Assembly: GCA_022579005.1 (NCBI GenBank)
Contig: MU401538.1
Location: forward strand, 1 to 64,000
Direction of reading: 5' to 3'
Source of the DNA: Poronia punctata
Taxonomy: Eukaryota; Ascomycota; Sordariomycetes; Xylariales; Xylariaceae
Length of the DNA: 64,000 nt
Below are positions 1 to 11,493 of this stretch, piece after piece. Numbering within the stretch: position 1 is the first letter of the stretch; each line of letters begins with the position of its first letter. Made by a program: the position numbers and the translations under genes. Below the pieces are notes generated by a model that was not told where the DNA came from, did no database searches, and was given only the letters and a program-made list of their open reading frames with translations.

Positions 1-1670
1 TATTTTTTTAACTAAAATATTTTTTTTTACTTTTTTTATTAGTTTAGTAAAAAAAGCGTTAACTTAAAGTTAAAAACAGTTTTTAATTATATAGCCTTTT
101 TTTTTATAGTTAAAGTAAGTATTATTTTCTTAGTAAACTTTTTTTTTAATTTTAAATAGCTACTTATAAATAGTAGGCTTTAAAGTAAAAATAAAAAGTT
201 TTTAGTTTAAAATTATGCTTTTATAAAGTTGTACTGCTAGCTTAGCTTTAGCTTTTTACTTTTAGTTTTTAATTTATTAATTAAGCATTTTTTTTTAAAA
301 AAATTTATAAAAAGTTTTATAAAAAACGTTTAAGTTATAAATATAAAAGCAAAAAACGTAGCTAATTAAAATTCTTATACTATAATATAGCTTTTTTTTT
401 TAAAAAAAGTATAGTTTATAAGCTTAAACTAATAACTTAATAAAGTAGCTAATATAAACTTAAATATTTTAAATAAAAAAATTATTAAAGTTTATAGTAG
501 TAAGCTTTTAAATAGCAACTTTTACTTAGTTAACTAATTTATAAATAGTTTTAAAAACTTAAATTATTTTAGCAATATATATAAAGCCTACTTTATAGTT
601 ATAAGCACTAAAATATACTTTAACTTGCTGCTAAAGCTAGCTAAAAAAGTATGCAAATATATATTTTAGTTATTATTTTTTATTATAAAAAGTGTACATG
701 TTAAAGTTAAGCTTTAAAGTAATTATTTAAACTTAATTATTAAAGTTGTTAGTTTTTTTATTAAAAATTAAAAGTTTAAAACTTTTAGCTTAAGATTTTT
801 TTTTAAAATAAAGGTTTAGTATATTAATTAAAGTAGTAATAAGCTAAAAAATAAAGTTAGCAGCTAAGCTTTAAGCAATAAAAGTGCTTTTGCTAAAAGT
901 ATTGCTTAGCAAAGTAGCATATTTTTTAAAGGTTATAATATAGTTGCTAGCAAAAGTACTTTTTATATTAACTTATATATTAATTTAGTTTAGCTTATTT
1001 TATATTTATTAAAATTTAGCTAAAAAAGCTTAAAAAGCTATAGTATTTAAGTTAGTTAAGTTAAGTACTAAAGCTTATTTTTTAGTAAAAAAAATAAGCT
1101 AGTTAGCTATGCTAATAATAAAAGCTACTAAGGTAGCAAGGTTATTTATAGCTTTTATAGTATTAAATTGTTAATTAAGTTTGTTTTCTTTTTTTTTGTT
1201 AAAGTTAAAATTATTTTCTTTTTTTTTTTCTTTTAACTTAAAGTTATTAAAAATAAAAGTATTAGTTATAATAAAAAAACTGTTTTTTATAATAATAAGT
1301 TAAGTTGCTTACTGTACACTATAGCGTATAAAGTTTTAAGTTAGTTAGTTATATATAAATATTAATTATATATATAAAGTTTAGTTAAGTTAAGTTAGTT
1401 TAAAGTTAATAATTTTATTTTTTAGCTACTAAATTTAGCAAAAAGTATAAAGTAAGTAGTAAATTAATTATATAAAAATAATTAATTAATAAAACTTAAA
1501 ATAGTATAATAATTAGTAAAGCATAATAGCTATATATTAACGCTATATAAAAGATTTTAAGTTAAAAAAAAAAAAAAAAAACTAGCTACGCTAAAATCTA
1601 TCCTCTTGCTACTTATATATAAATACTTAGCTAAAAATATAAATATGCAACTAATTAGATTATTTTGCTA

Positions 1671-1720
1671 AGTAAGTCCGGCTAAGCAAGGGCAGTATTT
1701 AGTACTACCCTGGACTTACT
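1671..1720. repeat. Imperfect hairpin / abutting inverted repeats inside the RIP block
   Basis: AGTAAGTCC at 1671-1679 is matched by its exact reverse complement GGACTTACT at 1712-1720. Inside, AGGGCAGTATT pairs with most of AGTACTACCCT, so nearly the whole 50 bases can fold on itself. It is one of the few GC-containing places in the block. This fits two element termini lying close together or the ends of a short inverted-repeat element; the family is not identified. Confidence 0.6.
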
Positions 1721-3787
1721 TTGTAATAACGTGCATAGTTTATAGGTTATATAACTATTCCCTTAGTCACGTGACCTTAGACTAACAGGCATGGCCGTTA
1801 TATTTATTAAGTTGTTAAAAGCTTTAATATTTATAGTGCTATTAAAGTTAAAAATAGCTTTTTTTTTATTTTTTATAAGCGCTATAAATAAAAAACTAGG
1901 TTTATTAGTTTTTTTAATATATAGCTTAGCAAAAGCTTTTACTAGCTTATAAGTTTTTTAGTAGAATTTTTTAATTATTTATTTATAACGTATTTTTTTA
2001 AAAGTGTTTTTAGCTATACGTTAGTTAAATACCTAAGCTTGTTTTATTAAAATTTTTAAAGTGTTTTTATTATTAAATTTTTTAGCAATATAACTTAAAG
2101 TTTTACTTTTTGTTTTTAAAAATAAGTAAAAAAGTATAATAAATTATTAGCAAGCTTTTATTTAAAAAATTTTATTTGTTTTAAAAATAGTTTTTATAAA
2201 GTTATTATTTTAATATAATATTTTAGCTAAAGCTTATTACTTTATAGCTATGCGTATTTTTATACGTTTTTTATTTTTTTAAGCTATAACTAGTTAGTAG
2301 CTAAAATATTAGTTTTTAGCAGCGCTACTAATATAGTACTACTAAGTTAAGTCAATTTTAATTAAGTTAAGTTATTAAGTTAAAATATTACGTTTTTTAA
2401 CTAGTGTTAATAACTTTAAAATTATTATAATTAGGTTATAAAAAAAGCAAAGCTTTTAAAGGTAACTTAATTTATTGCTAAAAATCTTAAAGTAAAAAGA
2501 AAAAAAAAAAAAGCTTTTAAGCTCTTATTAAAAGTATAGACCTATATATGCACTAACTAGTAAGGCTGCAGCTATTTATAAGTACAGGCCTTTATATTTA
2601 CTGTTTAAAAAAGGTAATAGCTATAAGCTACCTAATTAGCTATACTGCTATTAACTAATCTATAACTTTTAGCTTTTTAAAAAAAACTTTAAAAAGGTTT
2701 TAAAGCTAGGCTTTTAATATTAATAGCTTATTACTTATAAACTAATAAAGCGTTAAAGCAAAGAAATTAAATAGTTAAAATAGCTATTTGTTTTTATTAT
2801 TTTAAATACTTAAATTATAAATAAATTAACTTATTACTAGTTTTATAATAAAATTTAAATAGCGTATATTTTAAAATAATTAAAGCTTTAGCATATAAAC
2901 TACTTTTTAAATTTTAGCTTTTTAAATTTAATAATATAATTATATAATTTAAAAGCCTATTAAAATTAGACTTAAATACTTTAAATACTATTTAAACTTA
3001 TTTACGCTAAAACGTTAAGCTAGCTATAAACTTTACTATTACTTAAGCTAAGCAATACTATAATAAAAAATATAAACTTATTAAGTTTAATATAAAAAAC
3101 AAAGTTTACTTTTAGCTATATTATAGCTACTATTTACTTAAACAACTATTTTAAAAATATTTACAATAGCGTACAAGCTTATAAAAAGTAAAAAAAAAAA
3201 TTAAAAAATTAGCTTATAAAATTAACTTTTTTAAAACTTTTAAAATTTACTTAGTTATTTTTATAGCTTACTTATTTTTTAAACAAAAAAAAAAAAACTT
3301 ATTTTATAAGTTTATTTTAGCTTTTAGTTTTATTTAAAATAACTAGCTAAATTAAAATAAAGTAAAAGATTTATTTAAAATTAAAACTATTTTAAACTAT
3401 TACTTAAACTGCTTTAAAATAAAATATTAGTACTTAGTTAAATAAAAAAAGTATAGTTATAAAAATAACTAATAGCGCTTAAAATAATAGCTATATAACG
3501 CAAAAGCACTTATTAAAAAATACTAAGTTTAAAAAAAAAGTAAACTAGAAATAGAAAAAAAAACTACTAATTAGCTTAGCTGCATTTTGCGCAAACAACC
3601 TTAAAAGGTAAAAAAAACAAAAAAAGTGCAAAAATAAAAAAATTTACCTTTGTTTACATTTTATTAAAGTTAACGCTAATTTCTTAAGTAGCTAGCACTT
3701 AATACAACATATTATAAAGGAACTTAAAGAATAAGGTCTCGTAGCCTATAAATTAAATAGCTAAATTAAATAAAGACTAGCGTACTA

Positions 3788-3820
3788 AGGTTAATTAGTT
3801 AAATAATAACTAATTAACCT
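3788..3820. repeat. 14-bp perfect inverted repeat with 5-bp spacer
   Basis: AGGTTAATTAGTTA at 3788-3801 is followed after five bases by its exact reverse complement TAACTAATTAACCT at 3807-3820. It lies in a less mutated island (about 3540-3910) within the RIP block. Possible element terminus; no family assigned. Confidence 0.55.
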
Positions 3821-6800
3821 AACCTTGCTAGATTCCTTTTTTTAGATTATTAATCTACAGAATTTACTACACTATCTTATAGTTCCCTTTACTAATATTA
3901 TAAGTAAAGTTAAAAAAACATAATGCGTTATTATTATATTAACATTTTAGCAGCTTTTTATTAAATGCTATAATGTTTAAAAAAAGTTTAATATATAGTT
4001 TATAGCATATAAAGCTATTTAACTTTTAAATAGTTTAAAATAAAAACTTGCTTTTTATAAAATAAGCTATAAGTGCTTTTTTAGCAATTTAGCTATAAGC
4101 TGCTAACATATTATAAAAACTAATATTTTTTAAAAGCTTTTTAAAAAAAAGTTAAAAATGCTTATAAGCAAAAAAAAAAAGCGCATAAAGCTAAAGCTGC
4201 TGCTTAAAATAAAAAGTTAATAAAAGTTAAAAATAAAAAAAAAAAGCTAAAAAGTAATTTTTATAAGTTAGTAGTAAGTTATTATTATATTACTTATACT
4301 TTATAAAAATTTTAAGTTATTAAACTTATTATTTACTTAAAATATAAAATATATTTTAATATATATAACTATTATAAGCTAGTAGTGCTTTATTTATAAT
4401 TTATAAAAAATTTAAATATTTAAGTAAAATAAAGTATATAGTATTATAAGTAAACTATATTAATTATTAAGTACTAAAGCTTATAGTAAACTTGCTTTAA
4501 AGCTTAAAAAAGTTTAAAAGTAATACTTTATAATAGCGTTTAAATATATTTAATAATTACTTACTAAGCAGTTTTATTTTAGCGCTTATTAAGCTTATAT
4601 TATAAACATACTATATTGCTTTTTTATAAAAGCTATATTTAATATAAGTTTTTAATAAAATACTAAAGTTAGCTAAGTATTTAGCTAAAATAGCTAAAGC
4701 TTTTTAATATAAAAACATATTAGCTTTAAGCTAAAAAAAAGCAAAAAGCTAATAATATAAGTTAAAAATAAAGTTTAACTAAGCAAAGTTTTTATATGCT
4801 TAACTAAGTAAACTGCTAGCTTAGTTATATAAATTATAATGTTTATATTATTTTAGTTATAATTTATTTTTAAAGTATAAAGAAAAATGTAAAAGTAGTT
4901 AGTTTAAAGCAAAAAGTTAATATACTTTTATATTAAGCTAAATTTTATAAAATAGTAAGTATTTAAAGCATTATAGTTAAAGCAAGTAATTTTATTAAAA
5001 CATAAAAAGCTATACGAAGCTAGCAAAAATACTATATTAGTAATATAAGTATTTTTTAAATTTTTATTTATATAAGCTTATATAAATAATAGTTGTGCTA
5101 ATAGCTAGGCTAAAATTAGCTACTTTTTTTTATTATATATAAAGTAAAAAAAAAAGTACGTTGCTTTTTATACTAAATAGTAAATATATAAGCTATTAAA
5201 AATTATTAAATTAAGTATTAAGTTAATATAAATTGCTTATAGTTTAAATAATTAAAATAAAAGTATTAACTTTTAAATATAAGTTATTAATTATTTATAA
5301 GTATAGTTAAAAATATAGTAAATAAAAACTTTTTTTTAAATAAGCTAAAGCTAAAAGTTATAAAAGCTATATTATTATTTAAATTAGCTTATTGCTAATT
5401 TATATTTTTACTAAGTAAACTTTACTATATTAGCTTAAAATAAACAAATATAGTTTAAGTTTATTATTAAGCTTACTATATGCTTAAAAAAGCGCTTAAA
5501 AAAGTATTTTTTAAAAAAAGCTACTAAATAAAATATAAGTTAGTTAATATTTAAGTATTAAACTATAAAAAAGCGTTTACTAAGCTATTATTAGCTAAAA
5601 AAACGTAGTAAATATATAATAAAATATTTAATATTACTACTATTATTAGCACTTTATAAAGTAAAGCTAAAAAAAGCAAGTTTTATATTAAAGCGTTAGT
5701 AATGCTAGCTTAAGCTATTATATTATTAATATAAATAATTATAGTGCTTAACTACTAGATTATATATTATAAAGCAAAAGCAATTATAATTATATTAATT
5801 TTAACTATATTTATATATATAGCTATTTTAAAGCTATTTTAATAATACTAGTATACTTAATATAAACTAATTAGCAAAGCTATATACTAATTTAACTATG
5901 CTAAGCTAGCTTAGTACTAAAAGCTGTTTAAACTATAGCTTAAAGCGTTAGTAAATAAATAAAACGTTAAGCAATTATTTATTAAAAGCGTAAAAAACTT
6001 ATTAAACGTTTTAATTAAGTTTTTTTACTATTTAAAGTTTATTTATGCTATTAAAAGTAAAACATATAGCTAATAGCTTTAAAAAAGTTATAATAATTAT
6101 TATAAGTTAACTAAAAAAGCTTTTTTAATAAGTATAACTAATAAGCAAAAAAAAAAGTAGCTTATTAAAAACTTAAGTTTATTTTTTATAACTAAAAATT
6201 ATAATAAAGCAAAAAATATTAAATAGTTTGCTTTTTAAAGCTTTATATTTAATAAAAGCATAGTTATTAATATAAAATTAATTATAATATTAAATATTTT
6301 AATATAAGTACTTTTAACGTTTTTTTTATTATTAAAAAAAAAGCTAAAAGCTTAAGCAAAAAAAAAGTATATATTATATACTTTAAGCGTATAGCATACT
6401 ATTAACTTTAAAATAATAAAAATAAAGTTATTAAAATAATATATAATACTAAGCTAAAGTAATAAGATTTATAGCATTTAATAAAAGCTTTTTATAAAAA
6501 AGTTAAATAAAAAAAAGCTAAATAAAGCTTAAAAAGTAAGCAGTTTTTAGTATAAAAATGTTTTTTTTATTAAAAAGCAAGTAGCTAATATTATAATAAC
6601 GTAATTAGTATAAGCTAAAAAGCGTTTTTTAAATTTTTTTTAATAAAGTATATTTTATAGCTAGCTTGTTAAACTAAATTAAAAATATTTATAATTATAG
6701 TATATTTTAATATACTATATTTAGCTAAAATATAGTTATTAACTAATTATTTATTAAAGTAAAAAAGGTAATATATATATTAATAGCTTTTATTAAATTT

Positions 6801-9751
6801 AAAAACTAAGCTAAGTAGTAAAATTAAAAGCTTTATATAAAATAAAACTTTTATAATTTTTTTAAAAGCTAGGTTTATAATAATTTGCTGCTTAATAACT
6901 ATATAGTTATTGTTTATAAAATAAAAGTTTTTTAATTAAACTAGTTTTAAAAACAATACTAAGCTAAGCAAAGCTTTAAAATATAAAATTTTGCTTATTA
7001 TTAGTTTTAAGTTGCTAAAGTATTAAAAAAAGCTAAGCTTTTAAATATATATATTTAAAAGTAAAAAAAAGTTAATTAATAAAAAGCTTTTTAAGTTAAA
7101 AGTAAAAAAAAAAAAGGTTATATTATGCGCTAGTTAAGCTAGTATAAAGTATAGTTTGCTAATTTAGCTTATAACGCTTTAGTTTTTTTAAAAAAAGCGC
7201 TTTTAAATTAAAAGCAGCTTTAGTTTTAAGTTATTAACGCTTAAAAGTTAGCTAAAAAATAGTTAGTTTTTAACTATATTGTTTTAATTTTTTTTAAAGC
7301 AAGCAAAAGCTTTATATAACTTAAACTTATAGTAGCTATAAATATAAAAGCAATAGTAGCATGTTTTTATTAAGTTATATTTATTTTTATTTTATTAAAT
7401 ATAAGTATTATAGCTTAATAATAAGCTATTAAAAGTAATATTTAATTAAAGTAACTATTTTAGCATATATTGTAAAAAAAACTATTATTTTTAACTAATA
7501 TTTTGCTTAGCTTAAAGATTTATATTATAAAAGCTTGCATTAATAAACTTTATTTATATTATTATAAATATAATAATAGCTTAAAGTTTATATATTATTA
7601 ATAGCTTAAAAATATGTTAGCTAAAGTTATTTATTACTTAAATAACTTTAAAATGCTTTATAAAAAAGCAAGCATATATTGCTATATAAGTTATAAAATA
7701 ATATACTTAAATACTAATATTTATATTATAAGCTTTAAGTTTTGCTATTAAAGCAACTATTATAACTATGCTTATTTGCTAATTAGTATATAATTAAAAT
7801 ATAAAAAATATATTATACGCTTTAACTTAAAGCTTAATTAAATTAGCTATATTAAGTTTATTTTAATAAATACTTTAAATATACTTAAAATTAATATTAA
7901 AAAACTTTTTTATAGTTATAATAATAATAAAAAAGTATTTATAAATCTTATTAAGTAACTAATTAAAGCTAAGTTAGTTTTAAGCTTATAATATATTTAA
8001 AATATAAGTTAGCATTGCTAACTATACTTTTTTAGCTTTAAATTATTTAAAATACTTAAAGTAGCAAGTATAAACTAGTTATTTATAACGCTTTAAGTTT
8101 TTATTTACTTAAGCTAAAGCTTTAGCTAAGTTAGCTATTATATACTTTATTAGTATATTAAACACTTTAAGCTAAGTTAATAATTTAACTAAGCTTAAAA
8201 TAACTAATAGCTAAAAACTGCTTATAAAAACGTTATTATTTATAAGCTATAATAGCTTAGTTTAAGCTTTTTAGCTTAGTTAGCTTTTAATTTGCTAAGT
8301 AAAGTTAATATTTTTATATAAATTTTTTATACGCTATTTACTTTTTATAAATTTTATAGCAGCTATTATAATAAGTAATAAAGCTATTAAAAAAAATAAG
8401 TAAACTTAAAAAAGTAATAATTTAATATATAATATAACATTATTATATTAACATATTATTTTTAAATTAATTTTAACCTACTAGCGCTGCAAAATATATA
8501 TAAAAAGTATAGTATAAAAGGTAAGGTTATAAGTAGGGCCCTGCAGGCCTATAGACTAAGCTATCTACACATTTCTTTTTAGAATATTTGTTATTTATTA
8601 AAAAATATCTGATTCCCGCTTATTAGTCTTCTATGTATTGCTGCTTACGCGTAAGTATACGAGTAGGTACCCAGCCCGCATCAACCTGTAAGGTAGCGGC
8701 AGGCTCTGGGGCGCCAAGACGGTACTGACATGCCCAATACACACTGTACACGTCAGACCTGTGTGCATAATATATGTTGCATAACTGACCCCTCTGCTCC
8801 AGTCAGAACAACTCAATTTGAGCCTCAAGATTGAAATTTTCCTACCACTCTGACCCTGAAGCCCCGCACAACACTCTCATATGTAAGCATAATAACTCTA
8901 GTCTAGTACCTAGGGCTAGAGGTCTTGAGATGTTGAGCATTGCATGAACATAAAGACAGTATGCGCACCGTGTGCTGCTACAAGCCTACAACCAACTGCG
9001 CCTACGAACATCACTTTTGGCCGCAGGAAGAGGCGACCACCTGCATCCCCTGTGTTCACCCTATAGCAATCGTTGACGAACGTATATACGGCGACCATGA
9101 ACCAACCGGGGAAACGGGGTGGGCCTTCTCCCGTAACCAGTCCAACAGAAGATGAAGTACCTTTCTATATAGGTTAGAGACCAATGGAAGGGAAAGCCTA
9201 AAGGGAATAATCGAGTCGGATGGGCTATCTACCAGGCAGTCCCGTTGGTCTCGTCAGTTCCCCGGCAGACATGTATATCCGAATACCACTCCCAACGTTT
9301 GGTCTGGAAAGTACCTACCTATCTCTTACCAGAGACCCCCTCTCTATGTCAGGCTGGGTGTCACCAAACACCCCCCAGGTCTTTTGGTTACCAACGCTCA
9401 AACCATTTCGGGCATGGCGATGACTGAAAGCGTTTTACTCATGCACAGATGCTCAACGGGTACCACGACCCTACTGACTGCAGCAATCATGCCGTGTTCG
9501 TACCTCAAGCTTCCCACCTTTTAGTACTTTCAAGATGGACCCTCTACGCATGATATGCCTTATCCTGTTTCTTTTTTCTTTTTTCTTCCTAAGTGAGTGG
9601 AACGGGTACGGACCGTACTAGCTTACCTACGGGACACACAAGCCATGACTCTCAGACCGAAAGAAGCTTGATGTTTTCCGTCGCCTTACGCTGTTGCATG
9701 AGGCAGGCCACTTTGTGAGTGGGTTCGCGCTTCAAACAAAAGTGGGTTTTT

Positions 9752-9772
9752 CCCCCCCCCCCCCCCCCCCCC
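9752..9772. repeat. Poly-C homopolymer (21 nt)
   Basis: Uninterrupted run of 21 C on the plus strand. Length of such runs is error-prone in assemblies. Confidence 0.9.
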
Positions 9773-10777
9773 AGAAGATGTGTGAGGTATTCCAAGGCTC
9801 TCACTCTCAGTCTGGGCAGAGAAGAAGGCAACAAAAAAAAAAGCAAGCAAACAGTCATCAGCTAGGTTAAGTCTTCGATGATAGGATCATTCCCGCGCTC
9901 TTCTTACTCATCGCCCCCCCCTGCCCAGCCTGACGTTGGTTGTAACACGTCGCACTTCTTCTTCTCTTTCACGTTTCCAATTTTTTTTATCTTTTCTTTT
10001 CTTTTCTCTTACTTGATTTAGCCGCGTTCGAAAAAAACCCGTATCCATTCTGCCTCGCTGTTTTTTTTTTTCATCATCATCATCCTCTCTATATTTGCTC
10101 ACCGCCTGTCAGACATCTGTAGTAGGTAGGTAGGTAAAGTAGTACAAGTAACAGCTTTCAAGACACATAGCCCGATGCGCAGGCTGGCACGCAAACGACG
10201 AGGGGAGGGTAAACCTATCTATCCCTTTCATCCATTTTGCACGGTTACGGTACTCTTCTAGGTTGGAAAAAGAAGCCTAGCCCAAGGCACCTAGACAGTC
10301 ATTATCTGTCCGCTGAGCCTTGGTCTTGGTCTTGGTCTTGGCTACTACCTAACCTACCAAATCGTGGAACAGAAACCGAGAGAATCTACCATGATGATGA
10401 CTCTTCCCTGTGCTCGCATGCTCAGCCACTTCTACCAGACATCTACTGTTTACTTTGCTTGTCTCACTTGCCTTCCTTGTCCTATCATTCTTTCCCCAAG
10501 TGAAGTACATATACTCGTAGATGGCTGTTGTTAGCTATGCCATCGGCCCTCCCCCCCCCCCTTCAAGTGGAGTGTTGGGGCTGGAACACCCAAACCCTTC
10601 CCTTCCTTTGCCCACGGGGTCCTAGCCACCCCACTATGCATGCGTGGTCCTTTCTTAAATCCTTCTCACACAGACCCAACGTTGGTGATGTGATGGTCCA
10701 GCCTCCCAACGGGTGTGGCGCTTACGAGTAGGTAGTCCAGCTCTTTGGGGGATGAACGCTTAAAAGAAGATCAACTT

Positions 10778-10809
10778 TCTATCTGTCTATCTATTTATCT
10801 ATCTATCTA
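10778..10809. repeat. (TCTA)n microsatellite
   Basis: About eight TCTA-like units with single-base interruptions (one TCTG, one TTTA). Intergenic. Confidence 0.85.
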
Positions 10810-11175
10810 AGGAAGTTTATAAAGAAGCTGACTTTTTTTTCCCTTTTTTGGCCCCTGAACCCACAATGGTACATGAAAAATTTGTTGGGGGACGAACAAA
10901 ACATGAAACGTCGGGAAAAAAATGCGTGAGCCCCAGGCAGCGAGCCATTCTAAGGAAAAAATCTTTTCTAAGAAAACCCCCGTCTTGTAGCATTCGTCCC
11001 CTTTCCACCACCTTTTTGATACACCCACCCCACAATAGACCGAAATAGTTCAGTTCAGGCGACGGCTCATGGAAAATTCGCCACCATGGTCGCTTTGTCA
11101 GCGGCTGCTTGATCGAACGGCTGAACGAAGGGGACAACGTTGTCGTCAGGCTTTTGAGATATTTTTATCGGACTC

Positions 11176-11493
11176 TTAAGCGGTTCCCCAGACCTTGCAA
11201 CCACGGTCTCGCCCGTGACGGCAGTGGCTACAATCGCTGTCATAGGTATATGACAGGTTGGCAAAACCGCAGTTACACTGTACGTTTTGTTAATTAGTAA
11301 GCGGGGGAATAAAGACAAGATAAGCCAGGCCTGAACTCACGCAGTTCCATCTCCACTTAGATGGGTCGTTCTGGGGATTACCGACGCCGTAATCGCGGCG
11401 GGGAGGTGCTGGGCTGGTCATTCCGATGGGATGGCCGCGGGAGCCACTGCTGTAGCTGTAGCTCTCGTAGTGCTGGCTGCTCTGTCTCGGCAT
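11176..11493 (-). CDS. Small cysteine-rich putative zinc-binding protein
   Basis: Two exons on the minus strand: 11493-11341 (51 codons) and 11277-11176 (33 codons plus TAA), joined by a 63-nt intron with donor GTGAGT, a branch-like ACTAA and acceptor ACAG. The 84-residue product has a Ser/Tyr/Pro-rich N-terminal half and a C-terminal module that is created only by splicing: W-x-C-C-x-C-G (C51, C52, C54), then C67-x2-C70-x-H and C78, ending KVW. The spacing C-x2-C ... C-x2-C resembles small zinc ribbons of the RanBP2 or related type, so I infer zinc binding and perhaps protein or RNA interaction; the function is unknown. The frame starting six bases upstream begins with GTG, so ATG 11493 is used. 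It is the gene nearest to the RIP block and shows no RIP-like stop codons. Spliced reading creates the ordered cysteine pattern, which supports the model. Confidence 0.72.

Larger units (their letters stand above)
1..8540. repeat. RIP-degenerated AT-rich repeat block (transposon graveyard)
   Basis: The block is almost pure A/T with no open frame of useful length on either strand. TpA, ApA and TpT dominate, CpA and TpG are scarce, and the remaining C and G sit mostly in AGCT, GCT, AGC and CTA contexts. This is the known outcome of repeat-induced point mutation, which changes CpA to TpA in duplicated DNA of many ascomycetes. I infer that one or several transposable elements lie here, but their coding sequences are too damaged for me to name a family. 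Less mutated islands near 1590-1800, 2520-2640, 3540-3910 and 8460-8600 retain GC-containing words and inverted repeats. The left end is cut by the window. Centromeric, subtelomeric or interstitial position cannot be told from this sequence. Confidence 0.9.
8541..11175. other. Gene-free stretch right of the RIP block
   Basis: Base composition becomes normal within about 100 bases after 8540. I see no gene: open frames here are under 110 codons, lack recognisable domains and overlap low-complexity tracts. It holds a run of 21 C at 9752-9772, pyrimidine-rich stretches around 9950-10085, a TTGGTC hexamer repeated four times at about 10320-10343, a GTAGGTAGGTAGGTA tract at about 10122-10136, and a TCTA-type microsatellite at 10778-10809. 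Confidence 0.6.
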
